From Inquilinus sp052078665 (GTDB lineage Bacteria > Pseudomonadota > Alphaproteobacteria > DSM-16000 > Inquilinaceae), in contig NZ_JBQJIK010000023.1 of assembly GCF_052078665.1 (NCBI RefSeq), forward strand, positions 1 through 64,000: 64,000 bases of DNA, read 5' to 3'. Below the pieces are notes generated by a model. The model had not been told where the DNA came from. It did no database searches and worked only from the letters and a program-made list of their open reading frames with translations. Below are positions 18,229-25,320 of this stretch, piece by piece. Within the stretch, counting starts at the first letter, position 1. Each line of letters begins with the position of its first letter. The position numbers and the translations under genes were made by a program.

Positions 18229-18260
18229 CGCGTCGATCCCCGGTCAGGGGTTCCGGCGGA

Positions 18261-18875
18261 TCAGCCGCCGGCCCGCTGGCGCATCGCCTGCAGCAGCCCG
18301 TCGATGCTGCCGCCGTTCTGGGCGATCACCGAGGCGAACTCGTCGCGCTGGGTCACGCTCATGCTGATCCGGGCGACGATGACGTCGACCACCTTGTAGC
18401 CGCCGCCGGCCTGGCGCACCCGCCAGTCGACCTGGATCGGCGGGCCGTCCTTCTGCCGGATCTCGGTCGCGACCAGGGTGTCGCTGCCGCCGACGGCGCG
18501 GGTGCCCTTCACCACCAGGGTCTCGCCCTGGTAGTTCTGGAACCGCCGGGAATAGGTCTCGACGATCATCCGCTCGAACAGGTCCATGTATTCCTGCTGC
18601 TGCGGCGGCGTGGCGCTGTTCCAGTAGCGGCCCAGCACGAAGCGGCCGATCGTCGGCAGGTCGAAGCCCTGGTTCAGGATCCGGGTGAACTCGGCCTTGC
18701 CCTGCGCCGTCGCGGCGCCGCCGGCCTGGAGGATGCCGATCGCCCGCTTGGCCATGTCGTCGATGAAGGCCGCGGCCCCGTCGGCCTGGGCCGAGGCCGG
18801 TCGCGTCAGCCCCGCCAGCAGCAGCGAAGCCGTCGCCATGGCGCCCGCGGTCAGCACCGTCCGTCTGTTAATCAT
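18261..18875 (-). CDS. MlaC/Ttg2D-like phospholipid-binding periplasmic protein
   Basis: This 204-aa protein has a signal with an RR pair (NRRTVLTAGAMATASLLLAG), which may use Tat or Sec. The mature part matches the MlaC family (FTRILNQGFDLPTIGRFVLG, then QQEYMDLFERMIVETYSRRF, WRVRQAGGGYKVVDVIV), which carries phospholipids between outer and inner membrane. No mlaFEDB transporter genes are nearby, so its partner must be elsewhere. Similar solitary copies are found in hopanoid gene clusters (HpnM), which are not seen here. Confidence 0.88.
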   Translation of the reverse strand: MINRRTVLTAGAMATASLLLAGLTRPASAQADGAAAFIDDMAKRAIGILQAGGAATAQGKAEFTRILNQGFDLPTIGRFVLGRYWNSATPPQQQEYMDLFERMIVETYSRRFQNYQGETLVVKGTRAVGGSDTLVATEIRQKDGPPIQVDWRVRQAGGGYKVVDVIVARISMSVTQRDEFASVIAQNGGSIDGLLQAMRQRAGG

Positions 18876-19019
18876 CTCTGGACTCTTTGTTGTTCTGGGA
18901 TACTCGACCCTGCTGCCTCCCCGGCCGGGACCGAGGCCCCCACGGCGGCAGGACGCGGGATTATAGACGAAACGCAGCGGCGGTCATGGGACAAGCTGTC
19001 CGATCCCCCAAAACAGCCC

Positions 19020-19469
19020 TCAATCGCGCTTGCGTCCCCCCAGAAGGGGCAGGGCTCCGACCGCGATGCCGATCACCAGCGCCGCCAGCGCCACCTTCGG
19101 CGCCGCCTTGGCGGCGGACAGGCCGAGGCCGGCGGCGACGCCCTCCAGCCCGGCTCCGGCGGCCGAGGCCGGGGCGGCGGCGGGCCGGCGGCGCGGCCGG
19201 CGGCCGGCCAGGACTCCGATCAGGGCGACGATGGCGGCGAGGCCGAGCACGACCAGCCCGACCACCAGCGCCGCGCCGGCGGGGCCGAGCTTCGGCAGCA
19301 GCAGGTAGAAGCCGGACCAGGCCAGCAGCACCAGGGCGATCACCGCCAGCACCAGGGCGACCAGGAACAGTGCCGCGGCGATGCAGGCCCGGCGCAGCGC
19401 CTGGCCGAGCCGGAGGCGCTGCCGGGCGGCGAGGGCGCCCAGCAGGGCGGCGCCGAGGTCGGTCTTCAC
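19020..19469 (-). CDS. YqjE-like (phage-holin superfamily / DUF1469) membrane protein
   Basis: This 149-aa protein has two strong hydrophobic segments back to back (AALFLVALVLAVIALVLLAW and AALVVGLVVLGLAAIVALIG) after a short amphipathic N-terminus, then a basic, alanine-rich tail ending in a third hydrophobic stretch. This is the YqjE/DUF1469 layout. A GTG at 19469 is chosen, preceded by GAGG. It lies 7 bases after the YqjD-like gene, the same pairing as yqjD-yqjE in enterobacteria. Function unknown; envelope or ribosome-membrane association is suggested for the family. Confidence 0.72.
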   Translation of the reverse strand: MKTDLGAALLGALAARQRLRLGQALRRACIAAALFLVALVLAVIALVLLAWSGFYLLLPKLGPAGAALVVGLVVLGLAAIVALIGVLAGRRPRRRPAAAPASAAGAGLEGVAAGLGLSAAKAAPKVALAALVIGIAVGALPLLGGRKRD

Positions 19470-19476
19470 GCCGGCC

Positions 19477-19788
19477 TCAGCGGTCCAGCAGCTTGCCGAT
19501 GACGAGGCCGACGCCGAAGGCGATGAGGATGCTGGTGAAGGGGTTCTGCTCGATCCGCTGCTCCAGCGCGGCGATGCCCTCCTCGCCCTGCGCCCGCGCG
19601 CTGTCGGCGAAGTGCTGCGCCCGCTCCTTTGCGGCATGGGCGGCTTCGTTCAGCCTGGCGCCGCCGGCCTTGGCCTCGGCGGCGGCGGTGTCGCCCAGGG
19701 TGCGGGTCAGCGCCGCGATGTCGTCGCGGATCTTGCCGAGATCGGTGCGCAGCGTGTCGAGCTCCTGGTCCAGGTTCCGCGTGGCCAT
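19477..19788 (-). CDS. ElaB/YqjD/DUF883-family membrane-anchored protein
   Basis: This 103-aa protein has a long charged helix (residues 1-75, coiled-coil-like, with LTRTLGDTAAAEAKAGGARL) followed by a single C-terminal membrane segment (TSILIAFGVGLVIGKLL), the tail-anchored layout of ElaB/YqjD. In E. coli these proteins anchor inactive ribosomes at the membrane in stationary phase. GAGGAAC lies 6 bases before the ATG. It is the first gene of a two-gene unit with the YqjE-like gene. Confidence 0.82.
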   Translation of the reverse strand: MATRNLDQELDTLRTDLGKIRDDIAALTRTLGDTAAAEAKAGGARLNEAAHAAKERAQHFADSARAQGEEGIAALEQRIEQNPFTSILIAFGVGLVIGKLLDR

Positions 19789-19857
19789 GTCTGTTCCTCG
19801 CTCCATTGGTTGCGCGGGCCGATGATGGCGCGGATGAGGGGCGCCACAAAAGCAAAC

Positions 19858-19881
19858 GGGGACAGAGGCGACTCTGTCCCC
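19858..19881 (-). terminator. Hairpin terminator downstream of the lipoprotein gene
   Basis: A perfect 10-bp stem (GGGGACAGAG / CTCTGTCCCC) has a 4-base loop. On the minus strand it is followed by the T-rich run GTTTGCTTTTG. It lies about 70 bases past the lipoprotein stop and just before the YqjD-like unit. Confidence 0.75.
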
Positions 19882-19899
19882 GAGCGATATAATCTCAAA

Positions 19900-19926
19900 C
19901 CAGGCGCCGGGAACCGCGGCGCCTGG
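19900..19926 (-). terminator. First hairpin of a tandem terminator
   Basis: A perfect 9-bp stem (CCAGGCGCC / GGCGCCTGG) has a 9-base loop, followed on the minus strand by TTTG. It lies 22 bases past the lipoprotein stop and, together with the hairpin at 19858-19881, forms a tandem terminator. Confidence 0.6.
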
Positions 19927-19947
19927 TATCGTCCGTCAGCCCGGAGC

Positions 19948-20181
19948 TCAGCAACGGCCGCCGAGATTGATGGTCCGGCAACTGGTCGCCGCGCCGCCGA
20001 CCGCGCCCACGGCGCCACCGATCAGCGCGCCCGTGGCGGCGTTGCCGCCGGTGAGGGCCGAGATGCCGGCGCCGGCGCCGGCGCCGATCAGGCCGCCCGA
20101 CAGGGCCCGGCCGCCCGTATCGCGACCGCACGCCGCAAGCGCCAGCGTGGCCGCGAGCACGATCATGGTGGGTTTCAACAT
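19948..20181 (-). CDS. Small glycine-zipper lipoprotein
   Basis: This 77-aa protein has a signal peptide with lipobox LALAAC, so lipidation is expected at Cys18. The mature part is glycine/alanine-rich with repeated GxxxG spacing (GGLIGAGAGAGISALTGG, ATGALIGGAVGAVGG) as in the YMGG/glycine-zipper lipoproteins, and two cysteines lie at the C-terminus. MLKPTM is chosen as start because GGAG lies 8-9 bases upstream; a start five codons earlier is possible. A perfect EcfG-type promoter lies upstream, so it is likely a general-stress envelope protein. Confidence 0.85.
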   Translation of the reverse strand: MLKPTMIVLAATLALAACGRDTGGRALSGGLIGAGAGAGISALTGGNAATGALIGGAVGAVGGAATSCRTINLGGRC

Positions 20182-20235
20182 CGTCTTCGTCTCCATCTCA
20201 AGCGCCGGTTACAGCCGGGCACTTCACCGCAGAAA

Positions 20236-20260
20236 AACGGGCCGTGCGACACTTTGTTCC
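20236..20260 (-). promoter_or_regulatory. EcfG-type general stress promoter of the lipoprotein gene
   Basis: On the minus strand GGAAC (20260-20256) is followed after exactly 16 bases by CGTT (20239-20236), a full match to the alphaproteobacterial EcfG consensus. The ATG is 55 bases downstream of the -10. An exact match at this position is unlikely to be chance. Confidence 0.75.
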
Positions 20261-20463
20261 CGTGTCCGCCAGTGACCAATTTGCGGCCCGGTGATGGCTT
20301 TTCCAAGGCCTGTGTCGTAGAACGCGCCGGCGGCCTGCCGTGCCGGCTCGGCTCGCAGGTCGGGGGTTGGAATCGCGGGAGGCTCGCTTCAGGATGGGGC
20401 CGATGACGTCGGGGCAGGAAGCATGAGGCCGAGGATCCACGCCCCCCGCCGGCTGCCGTTGCG

Positions 20464-22140
20464 ATGAACCTGCTGTCGCGCCTGTTCCTGCTGGTCGCCC
20501 TGGCCGTCGCGCCGGGCATCGCGCTGCAGGGCTACAACGAATACGCGCTGCGCATCGCCCGCACCAACGAGATCCAGGACGATGCGATCCGCCTGGCCAA
20601 TGTCGCCGCTGGGGCGCAGTTCCGCATCGTCGACGGCATCCGCCAGCTGCTGGCCGCGATGGCCCGGGTGCCGGCGATCCGCGAGGGCCAGGGCGGCCGC
20701 TGCACCGAGGTGGTGGACGAGTTGCGGTCGGAGGTGGAGAGCCTGAACGCCATCGCCGTGGTCGACGCCGACGGCAACCTGCTGTGCGGCGCCAACCTCA
20801 CCGCGGCGATCTCGGTCTCGGTCGGCCATCAGGGCTTCTTCCAGCGGGCGCGCGAGATCCGCGGCTTCGCCGTCGGCGGCTTCGCCACCACCGACGCGGT
20901 CGGCGTGAAGGTGCTGCATGTCGCCTATCCGATCTTCGACGGCGACACCTTCCAGGGCGCCGTGGTGGCGGCGCTCAGCGTCGACGCGATGGCCAAGGCG
21001 ATCACCATCGACACCGAATCGCGCAACGCGGTGATCATGATCACCGACCGCGCCGGGGTGGTGATGACGCGCCTGCCCGGGCCGGACGGGTCCTGGGTCG
21101 GCAAGCAGCTGCCGAACAAGTTCCTCGACCTCCTGGCCTCGCAGCAGGCCGGCTCGACCACCAGCGGCGCGATCGACAGCACCATGCGGATCTACGGCTA
21201 TGTGCCGATGCGGTCGGAGGAGCTGGACCTGTTCGTCCTGGTCGGCATTGACCGGGCGGCGGCCTTCGCCACCATCGACGCCGCGACCCAGCGCGGCATC
21301 GCGCTGATCGTCGCCGGCCTGCTGGTCTCGCTCGCCGCCGCGGGCATCGGCGGCCGGCTGTTCCTGCTGCGGCCGATCGACCGGCTGCTGGCGGCCGCGC
21401 GCGACTGGCAGCGCGGCCGCTTCGACGCCCGCGTCCGGCTGCGCCATGGCCGCGACGAGTTCGGCCACCTCGCCACCGCCTTCGACGCGATGGCCGGCAA
21501 GATCGAGGAGAACCTGAAGCAGAAGGACCTGCTGCTGCGCGAGATCAACCACCGGGTGATGAACAGCTTCCAACTCCTGTCCAGCCTGTTCGGGCTGCAG
21601 GCGCGCCGGGCGCAGAGCCCGGAGGCGAAGCACGCCCTGGCCGAGGCGAACGACCGGATCCAGGCGCTGGCCATCGTCCACCGCCGGCTCTACGCCAATG
21701 CCGCGGTCGACCGGGTCGAGGTGAAGGAGTACCTGACCGGGCTGTGCGAGGACCTGTCGCGGGCCCTACTGCCGGAGAATGGCGGCATCTCGATCGCGGT
21801 CGAGGCGGTGCCGGCCGAGCTGCCGCCGTCGCGGATCGTGCCGCTCGGGCTGATCGTCAACGAGCTGGTCACCAACGCGGTGAAATACGCCTTCCCCGAC
21901 CGCCGCGAGGGCAGGGTGGCGATCCGGTTCCAGCCGCGGGACGACGGCTGGCGCCTGGAGGTGGCCGACAACGGCGTCGGCCTGCCGGAGGGCAAGATGC
22001 CGGCGAATGGCAGCGGCCTCGGCATGATGGTGCTGCAGGCCCAGGTGCGCCAACTCGACGCCGCCATCGAGATCGACAGCGGCCCCGGCGGCACCCGCTT
22101 CACCATCGACATCCCGGCCCAGCGCGACCCGGAGGCGTGA
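20464..22140 (+). CDS. HWE/HisKA_2-type membrane sensor histidine kinase
   Basis: In this 558-aa protein, TM1 is at about residues 5-22. A periplasmic sensor follows (residues 25-275, Cache-like, with AVVDADGNLLCGA and YPIFDGDTFQGAVVAALS), then TM2 at 278-300 and a HAMP linker at 300-352. The HisKA_2 phospho-acceptor is His363 (LLREINHRVMNSFQLL), and the ATPase has the N-box NELVTNAVKYAF and G-box DNGVGLP. This kinase class dominates alphaproteobacteria and often feeds PhyR-type or single-domain regulators. No response regulator is adjacent, so it is an orphan here. It converges on the amidohydrolase gene. Confidence 0.92.
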   Translation: MNLLSRLFLLVALAVAPGIALQGYNEYALRIARTNEIQDDAIRLANVAAGAQFRIVDGIRQLLAAMARVPAIREGQGGRCTEVVDELRSEVESLNAIAVVDADGNLLCGANLTAAISVSVGHQGFFQRAREIRGFAVGGFATTDAVGVKVLHVAYPIFDGDTFQGAVVAALSVDAMAKAITIDTESRNAVIMITDRAGVVMTRLPGPDGSWVGKQLPNKFLDLLASQQAGSTTSGAIDSTMRIYGYVPMRSEELDLFVLVGIDRAAAFATIDAATQRGIALIVAGLLVSLAAAGIGGRLFLLRPIDRLLAAARDWQRGRFDARVRLRHGRDEFGHLATAFDAMAGKIEENLKQKDLLLREINHRVMNSFQLLSSLFGLQARRAQSPEAKHALAEANDRIQALAIVHRRLYANAAVDRVEVKEYLTGLCEDLSRALLPENGGISIAVEAVPAELPPSRIVPLGLIVNELVTNAVKYAFPDRREGRVAIRFQPRDDGWRLEVADNGVGLPEGKMPANGSGLGMMVLQAQVRQLDAAIEIDSGPGGTRFTIDIPAQRDPEA

Positions 22141-22143
22141 CGA

Positions 22144-23175
22144 TCAGCCCCCCTCCAGCGCCTGCAGCAGGTTCGAGACGTTGACGCCCAGCGCGTCGAC
22201 GGCGTAGCCGCCCTCCATCACCGTCAGGGTCGGCACGCCCAGGCCGCGGCCCAGGATCTCGCCCATGCGGCTGAAATCGTCGCTGTTCAGCTTGAACTGC
22301 GAGATCGGGTCCTCCTGGAAGGTGTCGGCGCCGAACGACAGCACCACCGAATCCGCGCCATAGTCGCGGATCCGCGCCAGGGCGGCGTCCAGCGCCTCGC
22401 GATAGCGGTCCCAACTGGTGCCGAAGGGCATCGGCAGATTGAGGTTGAAGCCCTCGCCGGCGCCCTCGCCACGCTCCTCGGCATAGCCGAGATAGTAGGG
22501 GTATTCGACATTCGGGTCGGCGTGCAGCGACACGAACAGCACGTCGTCGCGGCCGTAGAAGATCTCCTGCGTGCCGTTGCCGTGATGGTAGTCGATGTCC
22601 AGCACCGCCACCCGGGCGGCGCCGTTGTCGCGGAACCACTGCGCCGCCACCGCGGCGTTGTTGAAGAAGCAGTAGCCGCAATAGATGTCGGTCGAGGCAT
22701 GGTGCCCGGGCGGCCGGCACAGCGAGAACACCGGCCTGCCGTCGGCCGCCACCAGCTTCGCCCCGGTCAGGGCGACGTCGACCGAGCTCAGCGCCGCGCG
22801 CCAGGTGCCGGCGGTGATCGGCGTGCCGCAGTCGCTGGCGTAGTAGCCGAGCCTGCCCTCGATCGAGCTGGGGATGATCTGACGCATGTTGCGCACCGCC
22901 CAGTTGGTCGGCAGCGCGTCGATCTCGCCATGCTCGGCCACCCACTCGTCCCAGGCGGTCTCCAGGAAGCGGATGAAGCCGCGGTCGTGCACCCGGGCGA
23001 TCGGGTCGGTGCCGAAGCGCTCCGGCGCCCGCACCTCGCCCAGGCCGACGGCCTTGATCCGGGCCAGGATGGTCTCCGCCCGCTCCGGCTTCTCCACCAC
23101 CGGGATGAAATGGCCGCCCGTCAGCTCGACCTTGCCGTGCTGCAGCCGGTGGTCCTCGGAATAGATCGTCAGCAT
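22144..23175 (-). CDS. Histone deacetylase-family acetylpolyamine amidohydrolase
   Basis: This 343-aa protein is a zinc hydrolase that removes acetyl groups from acetylated polyamines. The tandem histidines His158-His159 (RPPGHHA) and zinc ligands Asp195, His197 (LDIDYHHGNGTQ) and Asp284 (FGADTFQEDP) fall at essentially the same numbers as in the Mycoplana ramosa enzyme, and the catalytic tyrosine is in EGGY near 324. The loop NVEYPYYLGY is typical of the acetylpolyamine subgroup. A 16-bp perfect palindrome lies 16 bases before the start. Confidence 0.93.
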   Translation of the reverse strand: MLTIYSEDHRLQHGKVELTGGHFIPVVEKPERAETILARIKAVGLGEVRAPERFGTDPIARVHDRGFIRFLETAWDEWVAEHGEIDALPTNWAVRNMRQIIPSSIEGRLGYYASDCGTPITAGTWRAALSSVDVALTGAKLVAADGRPVFSLCRPPGHHASTDIYCGYCFFNNAAVAAQWFRDNGAARVAVLDIDYHHGNGTQEIFYGRDDVLFVSLHADPNVEYPYYLGYAEERGEGAGEGFNLNLPMPFGTSWDRYREALDAALARIRDYGADSVVLSFGADTFQEDPISQFKLNSDDFSRMGEILGRGLGVPTLTVMEGGYAVDALGVNVSNLLQALEGG

Positions 23176-23190
23176 CGCGTCCCCGCATTC

Positions 23191-23206
23191 CTGTCGCCGG
23201 CGACAG
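23191..23206. promoter_or_regulatory. 16-bp perfect palindrome before the amidohydrolase gene
   Basis: The sequence is a perfect inverted repeat with half site CTGTCGCC and no spacer. It lies 16 bases upstream of the amidohydrolase start and 30 bases past the RTX gene stop. It could be an operator or a small RNA hairpin; there is no T-tract. Confidence 0.35.
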
Positions 23207-23235
23207 TAGCGGATGCGGTGCGGCGCCGGAACGGG

Positions 23236-25149
23236 TCAGAGCAGGAAATCGCCAGCCGTCAGGGCGTGGTCGGAGGTGACGTTGATGGCGAAGTCCGAGA
23301 CCTTGTCGCCATTGACGTCGACATAGACCACCTGGACCGACCCGGACGTCACCACCCGCAGCTCGCCTGGATGACGGGTGTAGTCGCCGGTGCCGAAGGT
23401 GAAGGCGGTGTCGCCATTGGCCGCGTTGCCGTCGGCGTCGATGCCGGACAGGTCGATCTTGTCCCCGGTCGAGAAGTCCCGGATCGAATCCTTGCCGAGG
23501 CCGGAGGCGGCGCTGTCGGACAGGGCGGTGTAGACGAAGCGGTCGTTGCCGGCGCCGCCCTTCATCGCGTCGCCACCCCCGCCGCCGGTGAGCACGTCGT
23601 CGCCGGCCATGCCCCACAGGGTGTTGGCATCGGTGTCGCCGGTCAGCACATCTGCCTGGGCGGAGCCCAGCACCTGTTCGATGCCGCTGAGCGTGTCGCC
23701 CTGGGCATCCCCGCCCGAGCTCGCGCCGGTGGCCAGGTTCAGCGTGATCCCGGTGGCGGAGGCGGCATAGTTCGCCGTGTCGATGCCGGCGCCGCCGGCC
23801 AGCACATCGGCGCCGGACCCGCCATCGAGGGTGTCGTTGCCCTCGCCGCCGTCGAGCCGGTCGTCGCCGGCGCCGCCCAGAATGGTGTCGATGCCGGCCT
23901 CGCCGAAGACCTGATCGTTGCCGGTGCCGGCGTCGACCGAATCATTGCCGGTGCCGCCATGGATGGTGTCGACACCGTCGTCTCCGACCAGGCGGTCGGC
24001 GCCATCGCCGCCGTCGAGGCCGTCGTCGCCCGCCCCACCGGCCAGCAGATCATCGCCGCCGTTGCCGGCCAGCGTGTCGGCGCCGTTGTCGCCGCTGACG
24101 ACGTTGCGGCCGCCATCGCCGGCCAGCTGGTCGGCGAAGCTCGATCCGGTCAGGTTCTCGATGGCGGTCAGCGTGTCGCCGGCCGCATCCCCACCCGAGG
24201 CGGTGTGGTTCAGCAGGTCCACGGCGACCGCGACCGATCCCCGGTAGCTCGCGGTGTCGATGCCGTCGCCGCCGTCCAGGCCATCCGCCCCGGCGCCACC
24301 ACGCAGCGTATCGTCGCCGTTCATGCCGGCCAGGGCGTTGGCGTTGCCGTCGCCATACAGCGCATCGGCCAGGGCCGAGCCGGTGAGGTTCTCGATCGTC
24401 GCCAGCGTGTCGCCCTGGGCGTCGCCGCCCAGCCCGGTTCCGGCCGCGAGGTTCACGGTCACACCGGCGGCGGAGGCGGAGTAGTCCGCGGTGTCGATGC
24501 CGGCCTCGCCGACCAGCTGGTCCGCCCCGGCGCCCCCGGCCAGCCGGTTGGCGCCGGCGTCGCCGTGCAGAGTGTCCGCCGCGACCGACCCGATCAGGTT
24601 CTCGATCCCGGTCAGGGTGTCGCCGCCCGCCGCGCCGGCCGAGACCTGGGCGCCGGCCAGGCGCAGATCGACGGTCACCCCGGCCGAGGAGTTGGTGTAG
24701 CTGACGGTGTCGGTGTCGGCGCCGCCGTCCAGCAGCTCGATCGTGGCGCTGGCGATCAGGGTGTCGTCGCCGGCATTGCCGTGCAGGGTCGCGGCGTCGC
24801 CGCCGGCGACCGTGGCCAGCACGTCGTTGAACGCCGAGCCGTCGAACTCCTCGATCCCGGCGCTGGCGGAGATGGTGCCGATCACGGTGCCGTCGAGGAA
24901 GCGGATGCCGCCGTCGATCTCGGAGATCACGACGCCCTGGCCGAAGGCGGAGTAGTCGAGGATGTCGTAGCCGTCATAGCCGCCATAGCGGATGCCGGCG
25001 CTGGTCCCGATCATGATGTCGTCGCCGCTCAGCGCGGCCACCAGATCGCCCGGGTTGAAGACGATGTCGGTGTAGCCCGCCGGGGCGACCAGGCCATCCC
25101 CGGCGAGATGGATGAAATCCTTGCCGTCGGTGCCCCAGACAACCGCCAT
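23236..25149 (-). CDS. RTX-type calcium-binding repeat protein
   Basis: In this 637-aa acidic protein almost the whole length is made of GGxGxDxLxG nonapeptide repeats (for example AGGAGADQLVGEAGIDT and GGAGDDRLDGGEGNDTLDGG), which bind calcium in parallel beta-rolls. They are interspersed with a longer unit of about 57 residues (SASGVTVNLAAGTGLGGDAQ-type, then GDTLxxIENLxGSxxADxL) repeated at least five times. The C-terminal 90 residues (DSIRDFSTGDKIDLSGIDAD, DYTRHPGELRV) match the usual type I secretion tail. No N-terminal signal is present. GAGGGGAG precedes ATG 25149. No type I exporter genes lie in the window. Confidence 0.9.
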   Translation of the reverse strand: MAVVWGTDGKDFIHLAGDGLVAPAGYTDIVFNPGDLVAALSGDDIMIGTSAGIRYGGYDGYDILDYSAFGQGVVISEIDGGIRFLDGTVIGTISASAGIEEFDGSAFNDVLATVAGGDAATLHGNAGDDTLIASATIELLDGGADTDTVSYTNSSAGVTVDLRLAGAQVSAGAAGGDTLTGIENLIGSVAADTLHGDAGANRLAGGAGADQLVGEAGIDTADYSASAAGVTVNLAAGTGLGGDAQGDTLATIENLTGSALADALYGDGNANALAGMNGDDTLRGGAGADGLDGGDGIDTASYRGSVAVAVDLLNHTASGGDAAGDTLTAIENLTGSSFADQLAGDGGRNVVSGDNGADTLAGNGGDDLLAGGAGDDGLDGGDGADRLVGDDGVDTIHGGTGNDSVDAGTGNDQVFGEAGIDTILGGAGDDRLDGGEGNDTLDGGSGADVLAGGAGIDTANYAASATGITLNLATGASSGGDAQGDTLSGIEQVLGSAQADVLTGDTDANTLWGMAGDDVLTGGGGGDAMKGGAGNDRFVYTALSDSAASGLGKDSIRDFSTGDKIDLSGIDADGNAANGDTAFTFGTGDYTRHPGELRVVTSGSVQVVYVDVNGDKVSDFAINVTSDHALTAGDFLL

Positions 25150-25320
25150 GAACAGCTCCCCTCGCTCCAATGCGCCGCCGCCGGCATCCGGGAACCCTTC
25201 CCGATCGGCAGGTTTTGACCCTCGGCCGCTGCTGCTGGCGTCGACGATGTTGATCCGTTTCGGCGAGCGATGGATAGATGGATTCAACCGAGACCGGAAT
25301 TACCCGGAAGGGTAAGCCAT

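Noticed and set aside
22522..25218. 898-codon open frame antisense to the RTX and amidohydrolase genes
   Set aside because: The repetitive valine/alanine/glycine translation mirrors the RTX nonapeptides on the other strand; there is no start site signal.
25300..25315. Inverted repeat TTACCC-GGAA-GGGTAA near the antiporter stop
   Set aside because: The stem is only 6 bp, has no T-tract and no clear partner gene, so it is too weak to call a terminator or operator.
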